A stretch of DNA of 64,000 bases, taken from NCBI RefSeq assembly GCF_013385635.1, contig NZ_JACAPR010000005.1:1-64000 (forward strand), given 5' to 3'. The notes below the pieces were generated by a model. That model was not told where the DNA came from. It was given only the letters and a program-made list of their open reading frames with translations, and did no database searches. Source of the DNA: Pseudomonas gingeri (GTDB lineage Bacteria > Pseudomonadota > Gammaproteobacteria > Pseudomonadales > Pseudomonadaceae). This document shows, piece after piece, positions 1 to 8,680 of the stretch (within the stretch, counting starts at the first letter, position 1; each line of letters begins with the position of its first letter). The position numbers and the translations under genes were made by a program.

Positions 1-23
1 CCCCATCGCTGGCAAGCCAGCGC

Positions 24-1475
24 CTACAGGGGGTGCGGTGTTTGTGCCGTCTCACTTTCAGGCATCGCCTCCGCCGGTCGGCCCCGGGTCGAGCGCACCG
101 CAGTGACGATCGCCAGCAGCGGCGCCAGGGTAAACACCGCGAACAACCAGCGCGCCGCGCTGGCCGTGCCTTCGGTTCCCGTCACTTCGCTGATACCGGC
201 CATATTGGCGATCACCCCCGCCAGCGCCGCGCCGAGCGCCATGGCGAACAGTTGCACGGTGGTGATCGACGAGGCCGCGGCATCCTGGTCCTGCGCCGAG
301 GCCATCTGCAGCAGACGGGTCAGCAGATGCGGCCAGCCCACGCCGATGCCGAAACCGACCAGGGTCAGCCCGAGACAGATCGCCGCCAGCAGTATCCGGT
401 TGCCCAGGTCGATCAGGGGCGTGGTCAACGCCAGGATCACCAGGCCGGTCAGGACAATCACCGGCCCGCTGATGATCGCTCGCTGCACATTGCGTCCGGT
501 CCAGCCGGAGCTGGTGATTTCCGCCACGGTCCAGCCCGCGGCCATCAATGCGGTCATGTAGCCGGCGATCAGTGGTGACTGGCCGTGCAGGTGCTGCAGG
601 AAATACGGCATGAAGATATCGCTGCTCATGCCGATCACCAGCAGGCTCGTGGTGGCGTAGAGCGCGCAGAGCGGCGTACCGAGATGAAACGCACCTTCGG
701 GCAACAGGCGGATCACCGCCGTGGATTCAACGCGGATCAGCGCCACCACCAGCACCATGCAGGCGGCAATGCCCAGCAGGTTCCAGCTCGGCAGCGTCGA
801 GACACTGCCGGCACACACCGCCAGCACGGCGGCGGCCAGCAGGATCAACTGCGGCACGGGCAAGCGCACGGTGGCGGGGCGGCTGGCCTCGCGCCGGGGC
901 AGCACGTTGCTGGTGAGCACGATGTACGCCAGGCTCACGGGCACCATCGAGCCAAAGGCGAAACGCCAGGCATCCATCTGCGCGAAGACCCCGCCGACGG
1001 CCGGCCCGACCAGTGTCGCCACGCCCCACATGCCGGAGATCAAGGCCATTGCCCGGGGCCACAGGCGCTCTTCGAAGATCAGTTGGATCATCGAGTAGCA
1101 CAGGGCGAGCAGCAGTCCGCCGCCAAGGCCCTGCAGCGAGCGTCCCGCGAGCATTACCGGCATGCTCGGCGCCAGGGCGCAGATCAGCCCGCCGAGCATG
1201 AACACCAGTGCCGCCGTGGCGTAGGCCAGGCGCGGCCCGGTGCTGCGCAGGAGTTTGGCGGTGAGGGCGGAGCCGAGGATCGAGGCGACCACATACAGCG
1301 TGGTGTTCCAGGCGTAGAGCCCCAAGCCGCCGATCTCCGTAACCACTGACGGCAGGATGGTGGTGGCGATATAGGTGTTGGTCGCATACAGCGCGATACC
1401 GCCGGAAAGGGCGATGGAGCGGGCGGCGTTCTTGCCGGAGAGTAATTCTCCCCAACTGCTTTCCTGGGTGTGCAT
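24..1475 (-). CDS. MFS transporter, drug:H+ antiporter type
   Basis: A 483-residue, very hydrophobic protein with the repeated membrane segments of a major facilitator permease of the inner membrane. Near residue 155 it has LVGPAVGGVF, which resembles motif C of proton-driven drug exporters, and upstream it has GRSLQGLGGG, typical of the central loop region. The length fits a DHA-type exporter. An AGGGAA ribosome site lies just upstream of the ATG. The gene is divergent from a SufR-like regulator, which probably controls it. The substrate cannot be read from the sequence. Confidence 0.85.
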   Translation of the reverse strand: MHTQESSWGELLSGKNAARSIALSGGIALYATNTYIATTILPSVVTEIGGLGLYAWNTTLYVVASILGSALTAKLLRSTGPRLAYATAALVFMLGGLICALAPSMPVMLAGRSLQGLGGGLLLALCYSMIQLIFEERLWPRAMALISGMWGVATLVGPAVGGVFAQMDAWRFAFGSMVPVSLAYIVLTSNVLPRREASRPATVRLPVPQLILLAAAVLAVCAGSVSTLPSWNLLGIAACMVLVVALIRVESTAVIRLLPEGAFHLGTPLCALYATTSLLVIGMSSDIFMPYFLQHLHGQSPLIAGYMTALMAAGWTVAEITSSGWTGRNVQRAIISGPVIVLTGLVILALTTPLIDLGNRILLAAICLGLTLVGFGIGVGWPHLLTRLLQMASAQDQDAAASSITTVQLFAMALGAALAGVIANMAGISEVTGTEGTASAARWLFAVFTLAPLLAIVTAVRSTRGRPAEAMPESETAQTPHPL

Positions 1476-1545
1476 GGGCGGTTCCCTGTGGCTGCCGTCG
1501 CCGCGCGCAAGTCGGCGAATTGCGTCGGCGTCACGCTTGAGTTAA

Positions 1546-1612
1546 TTTGCCAAGTAGATGCTTTGAATATTGCGGCGAGGCGATTTAGTTTGTCAAGAAA
1601 TGACTTGGAATA
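1546..1612. promoter_or_regulatory. Duplicated operator-like repeat in the divergent promoter
   Basis: Two copies of TTTGYCAAG-N6-CTTKGAATA start at 1546 and 1589, so they lie 43 bp or about four helical turns apart. Each copy has a CAAG/CTTG-type inverted core. They lie between the MFS gene and the SufR-like regulator, and the second copy overlaps the likely regulator start. This arrangement suggests cooperative, autoregulatory binding by that regulator. The binding protein is inferred. Confidence 0.5.
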
Positions 1613-2234
1613 TTCGACGGCGTCCCCGGCGGATCGTCTGTTGCACCTGCTCAAGACCCGCGGACCGCAACTGGCTGGCGAGGCGGGGGTGATCCTCGGT
1701 ACCACGGGTGAAGCGGTGCGCCAACAGTGTGTGAAGCTGGCGGCGAGCGGGCTGGTGGAAGCGCGTTCCGAAGCCCGTGGCGTGGGGCGCCCGACCCAGG
1801 TCTGGCAACTGACGGCGGCCGGTCATGCGCGGTTTCCCGATGGTCATTCGGAACTGACGGTGCAGTTGCTGCAGACCGTGCGCGAGACGTTCGGCGAGGA
1901 CGCCATCGAGCGTCTGATCGGAGTTCGCGAGCAGCAGACCCTGGCGCTGTACCAGCGCGAGATGGACGGTGCCGCAGACCTCAAGGCGCGGGTCGAACGC
2001 CTGGTGGCGTTGCGGGGGCGCGAGGGCTATATGGCCGAGTACAGCGAACAGCCCGATGGTGCCTTGGTACTGGTGGAAAACCACTGCCCGATCTGTGCCG
2101 CGGCGACCGCCTGCCAAGGCTTCTGCCGGGCCGAATTGCAGGTGTTCGAGCAAGTGCTGCGGGCCAGGGTCGAGCGGGTCGAGCACATCTTGCTGGGGGC
2201 ACGGCGTTGCGCTTATCGCATCACTGCGGTTTGA
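1605..2234 (+). CDS. SufR-like helix-turn-helix regulator with a cysteine cluster
   Basis: A protein of about 209 residues. Its N-terminal winged helix (ADRLLHLLKTRGPQ, then GTTGEAVRQQCVKL as the recognition region) resembles COG2345/SufR regulators. The C-terminal part holds the cysteine cluster NHCPICAAATACQGFC, a likely iron-sulfur ligand set, so the protein probably senses redox state or iron-sulfur status. The frame is open from 1470, but that region holds the divergent promoter. I chose the TTG just before EYSTASPADR because the conserved domain starts there. A TTG at 1590, preceded by GAGG, is an alternative. It probably regulates the divergent MFS gene and itself. Confidence 0.75.
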   Translation: MEYSTASPADRLLHLLKTRGPQLAGEAGVILGTTGEAVRQQCVKLAASGLVEARSEARGVGRPTQVWQLTAAGHARFPDGHSELTVQLLQTVRETFGEDAIERLIGVREQQTLALYQREMDGAADLKARVERLVALRGREGYMAEYSEQPDGALVLVENHCPICAAATACQGFCRAELQVFEQVLRARVERVEHILLGARRCAYRITAV

Positions 2235-2262
2235 GGCGGGGATCATTCCTGAACCCCAAAGG

Positions 2263-2581
2263 GTGGCAGGCGCAAGCCGAAAGGATTTTCTAGGAAAGTT
2301 CACGCAAGGGAAAGGGAATCGTCCTCAGGTGGTGCGCAGAGCACTTCCTTGTGGCGAGCGGGCTTGCCCGCGCTGGAGCGCGAAGCGCTCCCAAAACCAG
2401 TGATCACGGTGTGTCAGGCAGAACAAGGTGTCTGGTTTTGCGGCTGCTGCGCAGCCGAGCGCGGGCAAGCCCGCTCGCCACAAGGGGTAGGCCCACAATC
2501 ATGTGTGCCCATCGCTTACAGCTGGCGATGGATACCTCGGTGGATTTCACGAAGGCGATCACTTCACTGCCGACGACCAGC
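2263..2581. repeat. Long direct repeat, copy 1 (ssuF 3' end plus REPIN)
   Basis: About 319 bp that recur in direct orientation 1.18 kb further on, with about four substitutions and one single-base deletion in 320 positions. The repeat contains a large palindromic REPIN (from about 2350 to 2488) with GCGGGCTTGCCCGC at its ends. At its high-coordinate end are the last 66 bases of ssuF. In this copy ssuF is only a remnant. Confidence 0.9.
2516..2581 (-). pseudogene. ssuF: Truncated 3' remnant of ssuF
   Basis: Reading on the minus strand gives LVVGSEVIAFVKSTEVSIA, identical to the C-terminus of the intact ssuF product at 3697-3912. A one-base deletion then destroys the original stop region. No N-terminal part is present. 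The fragment arose with the 320-bp duplication and is not expected to be functional. Confidence 0.85.
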
Positions 2582-2588
2582 GCTGGAT

Positions 2589-2828
2589 CGCTCCCACGTT
2601 CCCGCGTGGGCATGCAGCCGTGACGCGGTGGAGCGGACTTGTCGGATCGCCGCGCCGCCGCGAAGCTTTGAAGCGGACGCGGAGCGTCCAGTGAGGTCTT
2701 CCTTTGCTGCGCGTGGGGACGATCACTGTGAACGCCGCAAAAACCTGTAGGAACAGAGCTTGCCCGCGAAGCTTTTAGCGATCTTCACGACGCCATCGCC
2801 GGCAAGCCGGCGCCTACAGGTTTTTGCG
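2589..2828. repeat. Degenerate palindromic repeats (GATCGTTCCCACGC type, then REP hairpin)
   Basis: The first part (about 2589-2722) is a decayed version of the 109-bp composite palindromic element found intact elsewhere in the window, with a GGACGC/GCGTCC core. The second part (about 2737-2828) is a long inverted repeat, from GCAAAAACCTGTAGGA to CCTACAGGTTTTTGC, enclosing a GCCGGCAAGCCGGC REP core. The second hairpin lies directly behind the DUF6124 stop and could end its transcript. Confidence 0.65.
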
Positions 2829-2882
2829 GCACGTTCAGAATTGAGGCAAATCCGCATCTGCGCGCGGAGCATGTTCAGCGTA

Positions 2883-3179
2883 TCAATACTGTTGCGCGAG
2901 CAATCCATCCACCTGGCTCTGCGCCAACTCGATCAGATGCACCGAGGCCATCGCCAGTTGGCGCGGCGTACCGCTGAGTTGGTCGGCGGATTCGTAAGCC
3001 GTAGCGGCCGCTGAGCGCAGGATCGAATCAAGATTGTTCAGGATGTCTTCGGTGTTCGGCAGGGGCGTTTTGCGCATGGGATGTCGCGGCAACTCATAGT
3101 GGGCGAAGGCGCGTTCGGTGGCCTCTGCGTCTGCAAAAGAGACACTTTGTAACGGTGGGTCAGGAACGATTTTTTTCAT
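2883..3179 (-). CDS. DUF6124 family protein
   Basis: A 98-residue soluble protein beginning MKKIVPDPP. I recognise it as the Pseudomonas-specific DUF6124 family, whose function is unknown. The middle (NTEDILNNLDSILRSAAATAYESADQL) and the C-terminal half look largely helical, and there is no signal peptide or membrane segment. The start is set by a strong GAGGAG eight bases upstream. The gene sits in a cassette between two 320-bp direct repeats and is preceded by about 260 bases of hairpin-rich leader, so expression may be controlled at the RNA level. No operon partner is visible. Confidence 0.75.
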   Translation of the reverse strand: MKKIVPDPPLQSVSFADAEATERAFAHYELPRHPMRKTPLPNTEDILNNLDSILRSAAATAYESADQLSGTPRQLAMASVHLIELAQSQVDGLLAQQY

Positions 3180-3443
3180 GACAACTCCTCGATTGATGGA
3201 GCCGACACTGATCGCTACCAAACGATGAGGGTGGCGGCTATACGCAGGTTGGTAGACCGGGAATCAAGGAACCCAGCGCACTCGAAAGTGCCCTGCGCAG
3301 AGCCGCCATAGACGAAAACCATGGGCAATAAAAAACGCCAACGGAAAAGCGACTCGGTGGCGCCATGCGCCTTGATTGATCTCGGGCTACCAAACCCGAT
3401 CACTGTTTTTTGCAGTGACAGGACCAAGCCTAGGTGCCGAAGA
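3180..3443 (-). promoter_or_regulatory. Structured leader upstream of the DUF6124 gene
   Basis: On the minus strand this stretch contains, in order, CACTG-N6-CAGTG, a CGGG-N7-CCCG hairpin, a T-rich GGCGTTTTTTATTGCC block and a GGCGGCT/AGCCGCC outer stem. That outer stem encloses CACT-TTCG-AGTG, a stable UUCG-type tetraloop hairpin. It ends at the ribosome site of the DUF6124 gene. The density of complementary segments suggests a folded 5' UTR. From memory, similar sequence precedes related small genes in other pseudomonads, which I could not check. Confidence 0.5.
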
Positions 3444-3763
3444 GTGGCAGGCGCAAGCCGAAAGGATTTTCTAGGAAAGTTCACGCAAGGGAAAGGGAAT
3501 CGTCCTCAGGTGGTGCGTAGAGCACTTCCTTGTGGCGAGCGGGCTTGCCCGCGCTGGAGCGCGAAGCGCTCCCAAAACCAGTGATCACGGTGTGTCAGGC
3601 AGAACAAGGTGTCTGGTTTTGCGGCTGCTGCGCAGCCGAGCGCGGGCAAGCCCGCTCGCCACAAGGGGTAGGCTCACAATCATGTGTGCCCATCGCTTAC
3701 AGCTTGGCGATGGATACCTCGGTGGATTTCACGAAGGCGATCACTTCGCTGCCGACGACCAGC
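3444..3763. repeat. Long direct repeat, copy 2 (includes the end of intact ssuF)
   Basis: This is the second copy of the 320-bp repeat, nearly identical to the one starting at 2263. It covers the last 67 bases of the intact ssuF gene, then the same REPIN (about 3531-3669) and an 85-base tail. Direct orientation, high identity and a boundary inside a coding gene point to a recent duplication or a recombination-mediated insertion of the DNA lying between the copies. Confidence 0.9.
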
Positions 3764-3912
3764 TCAAGCTCTTTCACCGAACGGGTGGTGATCACCGAGG
3801 TGACGATGCCCGAAGCAGTCTGTACGTCGATTTCCGACAGTACGTCGCCGGTGACGATTTCCTTGATGGTGCCCTTGAACTGGTTGCGGACGTTGATGGC
3901 TTTGATGGTCAT
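3697..3912 (-). CDS. ssuF: Molybdopterin-binding (TOBE/Mop) protein SsuF
   Basis: A 71-residue protein that is a single TOBE/Mop domain (INVRNQFKGTIKEIVTGDVLSEIDV with VVGSEVIAFVKSTEVSI), the fold that binds molybdate or molybdopterin oxyanions. It is the last gene of the ssuEADCBF order known from Pseudomonas, where it is needed for sulfonate use although its biochemical role is unclear. It starts 41 bases after ssuB with an AGGAA site. Its 3' end is duplicated downstream as a remnant. Confidence 0.9.
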   Translation of the reverse strand: MTIKAINVRNQFKGTIKEIVTGDVLSEIDVQTASGIVTSVITTRSVKELELVVGSEVIAFVKSTEVSIAKL

Positions 3913-3953
3913 GGCGTTGATTCCTGTCATTGATTGAGTAGGCAAGGCATGGA

Positions 3954-4760
3954 TTACAGCGCCCAACGCAACTGCGTGGGCAAGGGTGAAACAGGTTCCG
4001 GCTCGGGCGGTACGCCAGGCAGCGACAGCACCCGGTTCAACACTTCGGTTTCCAGCGCCGCCAGGCGATGGGAGCCCCGTACCCGGGGGCGCGGCAGTTC
4101 GACGTGGAGGTCGAGGCCGATCTCGCCGTCTTCGATCAGGATCACCCGATCGGCGATGGCCACGGCTTCGCTGACGTCGTGGGTCACCAGCAACACGGTG
4201 AAACCATGCTGCTGCCAGAGGCGCTCGATCAGTTGCTGCATTTCGATCCGGGTCAGGGCGTCCAGCGCCCCCAGCGGTTCGTCGAGCAGCAGCAGGCGCG
4301 GTTGGTGAATCAGCGCACGGGCCAGGGCCACGCGCTGTTTCTGGCCGCCGGACAAGGCCGCCGGCCATTCATTGGCGCGGTCCGCCAGGCCGACCGCTTC
4401 CAGGGCTTGCAGGGCCTGTGGCCGCCAGTTGCCCTTGAGGCCGAGGCCGACGTTGTCGATGACTTTTTTCCAGGGCAGTAATCGCGCTTCCTGGAACATC
4501 AGCCGGGTGTCCTCGCGTGCTTCGCTCAGCGCCGCGGAACCGGCCAGCAACTCGCCGCCGGTGGGTTGGTCGAGGCCGGCCAGCAAGCGCAGCAGGGTGC
4601 TCTTGCCGCAGCCACTGCGACCGACCACGGCGACAAACTGCCCGGCCGGGATATGCAGGTCGATCTCGCGCAGTACCTGGCGTTCGCCAAAGGTCTTTTG
4701 CAACTTGCGCACCGCCAGCGGAATACCGCGCAGCAGGCGTGGAGGTTGTTGAGCTGTCAT
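3954..4760 (-). CDS. ssuB: Aliphatic sulfonate ABC transporter ATPase SsuB
   Basis: A 268-residue ABC ATPase that energises sulfonate uptake at the inner membrane. It has Walker [10 protein letters not shown], signature [14 protein letters not shown], Walker B LLLLDEP and the switch histidine in [10 protein letters not shown]. The C-terminal tail of about 60 residues ([12 protein letters not shown] onward) is typical of the SsuB/TauB branch. The start codon overlaps the ssuC stop in an ATGA junction, so the two are probably translationally coupled. It serves SsuC and SsuA. Confidence 0.93.
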   Translation of the reverse strand: MTAQQPPRLLRGIPLAVRKLQKTFGERQVLREIDLHIPAGQFVAVVGRSGCGKSTLLRLLAGLDQPTGGELLAGSAALSEAREDTRLMFQEARLLPWKKVIDNVGLGLKGNWRPQALQALEAVGLADRANEWPAALSGGQKQRVALARALIHQPRLLLLDEPLGALDALTRIEMQQLIERLWQQHGFTVLLVTHDVSEAVAIADRVILIEDGEIGLDLHVELPRPRVRGSHRLAALETEVLNRVLSLPGVPPEPEPVSPLPTQLRWAL

Positions 4761-5548
4761 GCGCCACCGCCTTTGGCCACTTGATACGCCGGGTGCCAGC
4801 GCAACCAGACGCGTTCCAGGCCCCGTGCCGCGAGGTCGGCCAGTTTGCCGAGCACGGCGTAGAGTACGATGGCCAGGACCACCACGTCGGTCTGCAGGAA
4901 CTCCCGGGCGTTCATCGCCAGGTAGCCGATACCGGAGCTGGCCGAGATGGTTTCGGCGACGATCAGCGTCAGCCACATGAAGCCCAGGGCGAAGCGCACG
5001 CCCACCAGGATCGACGGCAGCGCGCCCGGCAGGATCACCTGGCGGAACAGGCCGAAGCCGGACAGGCCGTAGCTGCGGGCCATTTCCACCAGGGCCGGAT
5101 CGACGTTGCGGATGCCGTGGTAGGTGTTGAGGTAGATCGGGAACAGGGTGCCCAGGGCCACCAGGAAAATCTTCGCCGACTCGTCGATGCCGAACCACAG
5201 GATCACCAGCGGGATCAACGCCAGGTGCGGCACGTTGCGGATCATCTGCACCGAGCTGTCGAGCAGGCGTTCACCCCATTTCGACAGGCCGGTGATAAAG
5301 CCCAGGGCCAGGCCGATACCGCCGCCGATGGCAAAGCCGATACCGGCACGCCAGCCGCTGATGGCCAGGTGTTTCCAGATATCGCCGCTCTGCACCAGCG
5401 CGACGCCGGCTTCGATCACGGCGCTTGGCGCGGGCAGGATCCGGGTCGACAGCCAGCCGGCCGAGACCGACAGCTGCCACACCGCCAGCAACAGCACCGG
5501 CAAGGCCCAGGGCGCGAGCCTGTGGGTGATTTTGGTCAGGGTCGTCAT
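4757..5548 (-). CDS. ssuC: Aliphatic sulfonate ABC transporter permease SsuC
   Basis: A 263-residue inner-membrane permease with about six hydrophobic segments. It carries the EAA-type cytoplasmic loop [14 protein letters not shown] followed by ILPGALP, where the ATPase docks. The length matches SsuC. Together with SsuA and SsuB it imports alkanesulfonates for desulfonation by SsuD. It starts nine bases after the ssuD stop and overlaps ssuB by four bases, so it is part of one transcript. Confidence 0.93.
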   Translation of the reverse strand: MTTLTKITHRLAPWALPVLLLAVWQLSVSAGWLSTRILPAPSAVIEAGVALVQSGDIWKHLAISGWRAGIGFAIGGGIGLALGFITGLSKWGERLLDSSVQMIRNVPHLALIPLVILWFGIDESAKIFLVALGTLFPIYLNTYHGIRNVDPALVEMARSYGLSGFGLFRQVILPGALPSILVGVRFALGFMWLTLIVAETISASSGIGYLAMNAREFLQTDVVVLAIVLYAVLGKLADLAARGLERVWLRWHPAYQVAKGGGA

Positions 5549-5557
5549 GGCACGGCC

Positions 5558-6706
5558 TCAGCTCTGGGACGCTGCTTTGGGCAGGATGTCGTTGGCGACC
5601 ATCTCACCGAAGGGGCTGACGTAGCCGGCGCTTTTCGGCAGTTCCGGGCGTTCGATATCCAGGTGCGGGAACAGCAGCTCGGCGACCCGGTACGACTCTT
5701 CCAGGTGCGGATAACCGGAGAAGATAAAGGTGTCGATGCCCAGGTCCGCGTATTCCTTGACCCGTGCCGCCACCGTCGGGCCGTCACCCACCAGCGCGGT
5801 ACCGGCACCGCCACGCACCAGGCCGACACCGGCCCAGAGGTTCGGGCTGACTTCCAGGTTGTCGCGACTGCCGCCGTGCAGGGCGGCCATGCGTTGCTGG
5901 CCGACGGAGTCGAAGCGCGCCAGGGATTTCTGCGCGCGGGCGATGGTCTCGTCGTCCAGGTGGGAGATGAGTTTGTCAGCGGCCTGCCAGGCTTCGGCAT
6001 TGGTCTCGCGAACGATCACATGCAGGCGGATACCGAAGCGCACGGTACGCCCGAGCTTGGCCGCCTTGGCCCGCACCTGTTCGATCTTCTCGGCGACGGC
6101 GGCCGGCGGTTCGCCCCAGGTCAGGACCATTTCCACCTGTTCGGCGGCGAGGTCCTGGGCGGCTTCCGAGGAGCCTCCGAAGTACAGCGGCGGACGCGGT
6201 TGCTGGATCGGCGGATAGAGCAGCTTGGCGCCTTTGACGCTGATGTGCTGGCCATCGTAGTCGACGGTCTCGCCTTCCAGTACGCGGCGCCAGATACGGG
6301 TGAATTCCACCGAGGCCTGGTAGCGCTCTTCGTGGCTGAGGAACAGGCCGTCACCGGCCAGTTCGTCCGGGTCGCCGCCGGTCACCAGGTTGAACAGCGC
6401 GCGGCCACCGGACAGTCGGTCGAGGGTCGCGGCCTGGCGCGCCGCCACCGTTGGGGAAATGATCCCGGGGCGCAGGGCAACGAGGAACTTCAGGCGTTGG
6501 GTCACCGGGATCAGTGACGCGGCCACCAGCCAGGAGTCCTCGCAGGAGCGCCCGGTGGGGATCAGCACGCCGCCGAAACCGAGGCGGTCGGCCGCCTGGG
6601 CCACTTGCTGCAGATAGCCGTGGTCGACGGCGCGAGCGCCTTCGGCGGTGCCAAGGTAATGGCCGTCGCCGTGGGTAGGCAGGAACCAGAAAATATTGAG
6701 GCTCAT
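5558..6706 (-). CDS. ssuD: FMNH2-dependent alkanesulfonate monooxygenase SsuD
   Basis: A 382-residue luciferase-like flavin monooxygenase. It cleaves the C-S bond of alkanesulfonates to give an aldehyde and sulfite, using FMNH2 supplied by SsuE. Diagnostic parts are the N-terminus [19 protein letters not shown] and the stretch [17 protein letters not shown] in the TIM barrel. The ATG is preceded by GGAGA. A longer reading frame adds 14 residues that are not family-like, so I excluded them. It sits between ssuA and ssuC. Confidence 0.95.
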   Translation of the reverse strand: MSLNIFWFLPTHGDGHYLGTAEGARAVDHGYLQQVAQAADRLGFGGVLIPTGRSCEDSWLVAASLIPVTQRLKFLVALRPGIISPTVAARQAATLDRLSGGRALFNLVTGGDPDELAGDGLFLSHEERYQASVEFTRIWRRVLEGETVDYDGQHISVKGAKLLYPPIQQPRPPLYFGGSSEAAQDLAAEQVEMVLTWGEPPAAVAEKIEQVRAKAAKLGRTVRFGIRLHVIVRETNAEAWQAADKLISHLDDETIARAQKSLARFDSVGQQRMAALHGGSRDNLEVSPNLWAGVGLVRGGAGTALVGDGPTVAARVKEYADLGIDTFIFSGYPHLEESYRVAELLFPHLDIERPELPKSAGYVSPFGEMVANDILPKAASQS

Positions 6707-6731
6707 GGAGTTGTCTCCTAAGGAATACGGT

Positions 6732-7697
6732 TCAAGGTGCGGTGGCAACGGCGGCCGGTGGGGTCCAGATCACGTCCTTGATGCTCAGCGGCTTGGGAAT
6801 CAGCTTGAGCTGGTAGAAGCTGTCGGCGATTTTCTGTTGCGCGGCGATCACCTCGGGGGTGAGGAACTGCGCGCCGTAACCCTGGCGCTTCACCGAGATC
6901 AGGGTGATGTCGGCGGGCAGGCCGAGCAGCGGTGCCACCTGGGCGGTCACCTCCTGGGGATTGGCCTTGGACCAGTCGCCCACGGCGCGGACTTCCTCCA
7001 CCAGGGTCTTGATCACTTGCGGGTGTTTTTCCGCGTAGGGTTTGGTCGCCAGGTAGAACTGGTTGTTGTCCACCAGGCCGGTACCGTCACGCAGGGTGCG
7101 GGCCTTGAGCTGTTGTTCGGCGGCGGCCTGGTACGGGTCCCAGATCACCCAGGCGTCGACGCTGCCACGCTCGAAAGCGGCGCGGGCATCGGCCGGCGGC
7201 AGGTAGACGGTCTCGATATCGCTGTACTTGAGGCCGGCGTCTTCGAGGGCACGGACCAGCAGGTAGTGGACGTTGGAGCCTTTGTTGAGGGCGACTTTCT
7301 TGCCCTTGAGCTCCTGCACCGATTTGATCGGCGAGTCCTTGGGCACCAGGATCGCTTCGCTGGTCGGGGCCGGTGGCTCCGAGGCGACATAGAGCAGGTC
7401 GGCACCGGCGGCCTGGGCGAAGACCGGCGGGGTTTCACCGGTGACGCCGAAGTCGATGGAGCCGACATTCAGCCCTTCGAGCAGTTGCGGGCCGCCGGGG
7501 AACTCGGTCCATTGCACCTGGACGCCCTGGGCGGCGAGGCGTTTTTCCAGGGTGCCCTTGGCCTTGAGCAGCACCAGGGTGCCGTATTTCTGATAGCCGA
7601 TGCGGATCGAATCGGCTTGAGCTTGAGTAATGGCGCCGAAGGTGACAGCCGCAGCAAACAGAGCGACCAGACCGCGACGCAAAATGACAGTGCGCAT
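6732..7697 (-). CDS. ssuA: Sulfonate ABC transporter substrate-binding protein SsuA
   Basis: A 321-residue periplasmic binding protein. The signal peptide is [20 protein letters not shown] with likely cleavage after AQA near residue 28, before DSIRIGYQK. The mature part has the NMT1/SsuA fold, with motifs [18 protein letters not shown] and [10 protein letters not shown]. It delivers sulfonates to SsuC/SsuB. The start follows an AGGAGAG site. The second gene of the operon, 94 bases after ssuE. Confidence 0.93.
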   Translation of the reverse strand: MRTVILRRGLVALFAAAVTFGAITQAQADSIRIGYQKYGTLVLLKAKGTLEKRLAAQGVQVQWTEFPGGPQLLEGLNVGSIDFGVTGETPPVFAQAAGADLLYVASEPPAPTSEAILVPKDSPIKSVQELKGKKVALNKGSNVHYLLVRALEDAGLKYSDIETVYLPPADARAAFERGSVDAWVIWDPYQAAAEQQLKARTLRDGTGLVDNNQFYLATKPYAEKHPQVIKTLVEEVRAVGDWSKANPQEVTAQVAPLLGLPADITLISVKRQGYGAQFLTPEVIAAQQKIADSFYQLKLIPKPLSIKDVIWTPPAAVATAP

Positions 7698-7791
7698 GGC
7701 GCTCTCCTTTTTGCAGTGAGGGTTTTGGCTGCACCTGCTTGCCCGTTGGCGGGCGAGTAAGGCCAGTACATCTAATGTCGGGTGAAACGGC

Positions 7792-8385
7792 TCAGATGCT
7801 CCAGCGAGCACTCAGCAGGCGATCATTCAGCAGTGTCGGGTCCAGGGGCTTGGGGCGGCGCGCGAGGGCGCTGTGGAACTGCTCCAGGGCCTCGCTCAGG
7901 CGTTGTTCCAGTACCGGCACCAGTTGCGCTTGCGCGCTGCCTTCGCCATAGGCGATCTGGCTGTCCTCGGCGAAGATGCCGTGGAGCATTTCCTGTGCCT
8001 TCAGCGCGGCCAGGACCGGCTTGAGCGCGTAGTCCACGGCGAGCATGTGGGCGATGCTGCCGCCGGTGGCCATGGGCAGCACCACCTTGTGGCTCAGGGC
8101 GCGTTCGGGCAGCAGGTCGAGCAGGGTCTTCAGGGCACCGGAGAACGAGGCCTTGTACACCGGCGTGGCGATCACCAGGCCATCGGCGTTTTCAATCTGT
8201 TGCAGCAGGTCGACGATCTGCGGGCTGCCAAAGCGTGCGTGGAGCAGGTCTTCGGCGTTGAAATCGCGGATCTGGTAGCTCACGACTTCGATGCCTTGCT
8301 GGTTGAGCCAGCGTTTGGCGTAGTCCAGCAATACCCCGGAGCGCGATCGCTGGCTGGGGCTTCCTCCGAGTGTCACGACCAGCAT
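7792..8385 (-). CDS. ssuE: NAD(P)H-dependent FMN reductase SsuE
   Basis: A 197-residue flavodoxin-like FMN reductase. It has the phosphate-binding loop [11 protein letters not shown] at the N-terminus and [14 protein letters not shown], characteristic of the SsuE family. It supplies reduced FMN to SsuD. It is the first gene of the ssu operon and follows an AT-rich promoter region. It uses no separate flavodoxin or iron-sulfur partner. Confidence 0.93.
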   Translation of the reverse strand: MLVVTLGGSPSQRSRSGVLLDYAKRWLNQQGIEVVSYQIRDFNAEDLLHARFGSPQIVDLLQQIENADGLVIATPVYKASFSGALKTLLDLLPERALSHKVVLPMATGGSIAHMLAVDYALKPVLAALKAQEMLHGIFAEDSQIAYGEGSAQAQLVPVLEQRLSEALEQFHSALARRPKPLDPTLLNDRLLSARWSI

Positions 8386-8535
8386 GAAGGTCTTTCCTCA
8401 AAACGTGTGGCGGCGATTCGCGGCGTGCGATCTCGCTTAAGTTGGACAGACCTTACCAGTCAATTTATATATCCATAAATCTTATTTATTCATTTGTTTA
8501 TTCTTTAAATGCATATATGGCCAGGATTATTCCAG
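8386..8535 (-). promoter_or_regulatory. AT-rich ssu operon promoter region
   Basis: Between ssuE and the lsfA terminator is a block of about 60 bases (8461-8520) that is strongly AT-rich in an otherwise GC-rich window. On the minus strand it contains TAAACAAATGAATAAATAAG. A similar TAAACAAATCGATATTTATT occurs upstream of lsfA and an AT-rich TTATTTATT tract upstream of tauA. This fits LysR-type CysB-like activation under sulfate limitation; the protein is inferred from known biology. Confidence 0.55.
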
Positions 8536-8537
8536 GC

Positions 8538-8562
8538 AAAAAAATAGGCCGTCGAAACGGCC
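8538..8562 (-). terminator. Rho-independent terminator of lsfA
   Basis: On the minus strand GGCCG-TTTCGA-CGGCC is followed by TA and seven T residues. It lies downstream of lsfA and upstream of the ssu promoter, separating the two transcripts. Confidence 0.8.
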
Positions 8563-8593
8563 TTAAAACCCCTGCTTTGTGATTCGGTGACAG

Positions 8594-8645
8594 CTGGACG
8601 CGGAGCGTCCGGGGAGGCATTCCCACGCGGAGCGTGGGAACGATC
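8594..8645. repeat. Partial copy of the 109-bp composite palindromic element
   Basis: Contains GGACGCGGAGCGTCC followed by the CCCACGCGGAGCGTGGG hairpin and the terminal GGAACGATCA. It corresponds to one half of the intact elements at 15395, 32991, 48447 and 57384. Confidence 0.7.
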
Positions 8646-8680
8646 AGGCGGGATCGCGCCAGCCCCTTGTGGCGGGCCTT

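Noticed and set aside
1..23. A possible terminator at the left edge
   Set aside because: It is a REP core (GCTGGCAAGCCAGC) cut by the window edge, too little to judge.
2349..2750. Short frames in both copies of the 320-bp repeat
   Set aside because: They read through palindromic REPIN sequence and have no ribosome site or family resemblance.
3215..3484. An 89-codon frame through the DUF6124 leader, beginning MNFPRKSFRLAPATL
   Set aside because: The same first codons start a frame in the other copy of the direct repeat that then diverges into antisense of the SufR-like gene. The sequence is better explained by the leader structure than by a protein, though conservation would be worth testing.
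4517..6517. A 666-codon open frame on the plus strand across ssuB, ssuC and ssuD
   Set aside because: It is antisense to three clear Ssu genes, its translation is low-complexity Gln/His/Gly-rich, and it arises from GC-rich codon bias.
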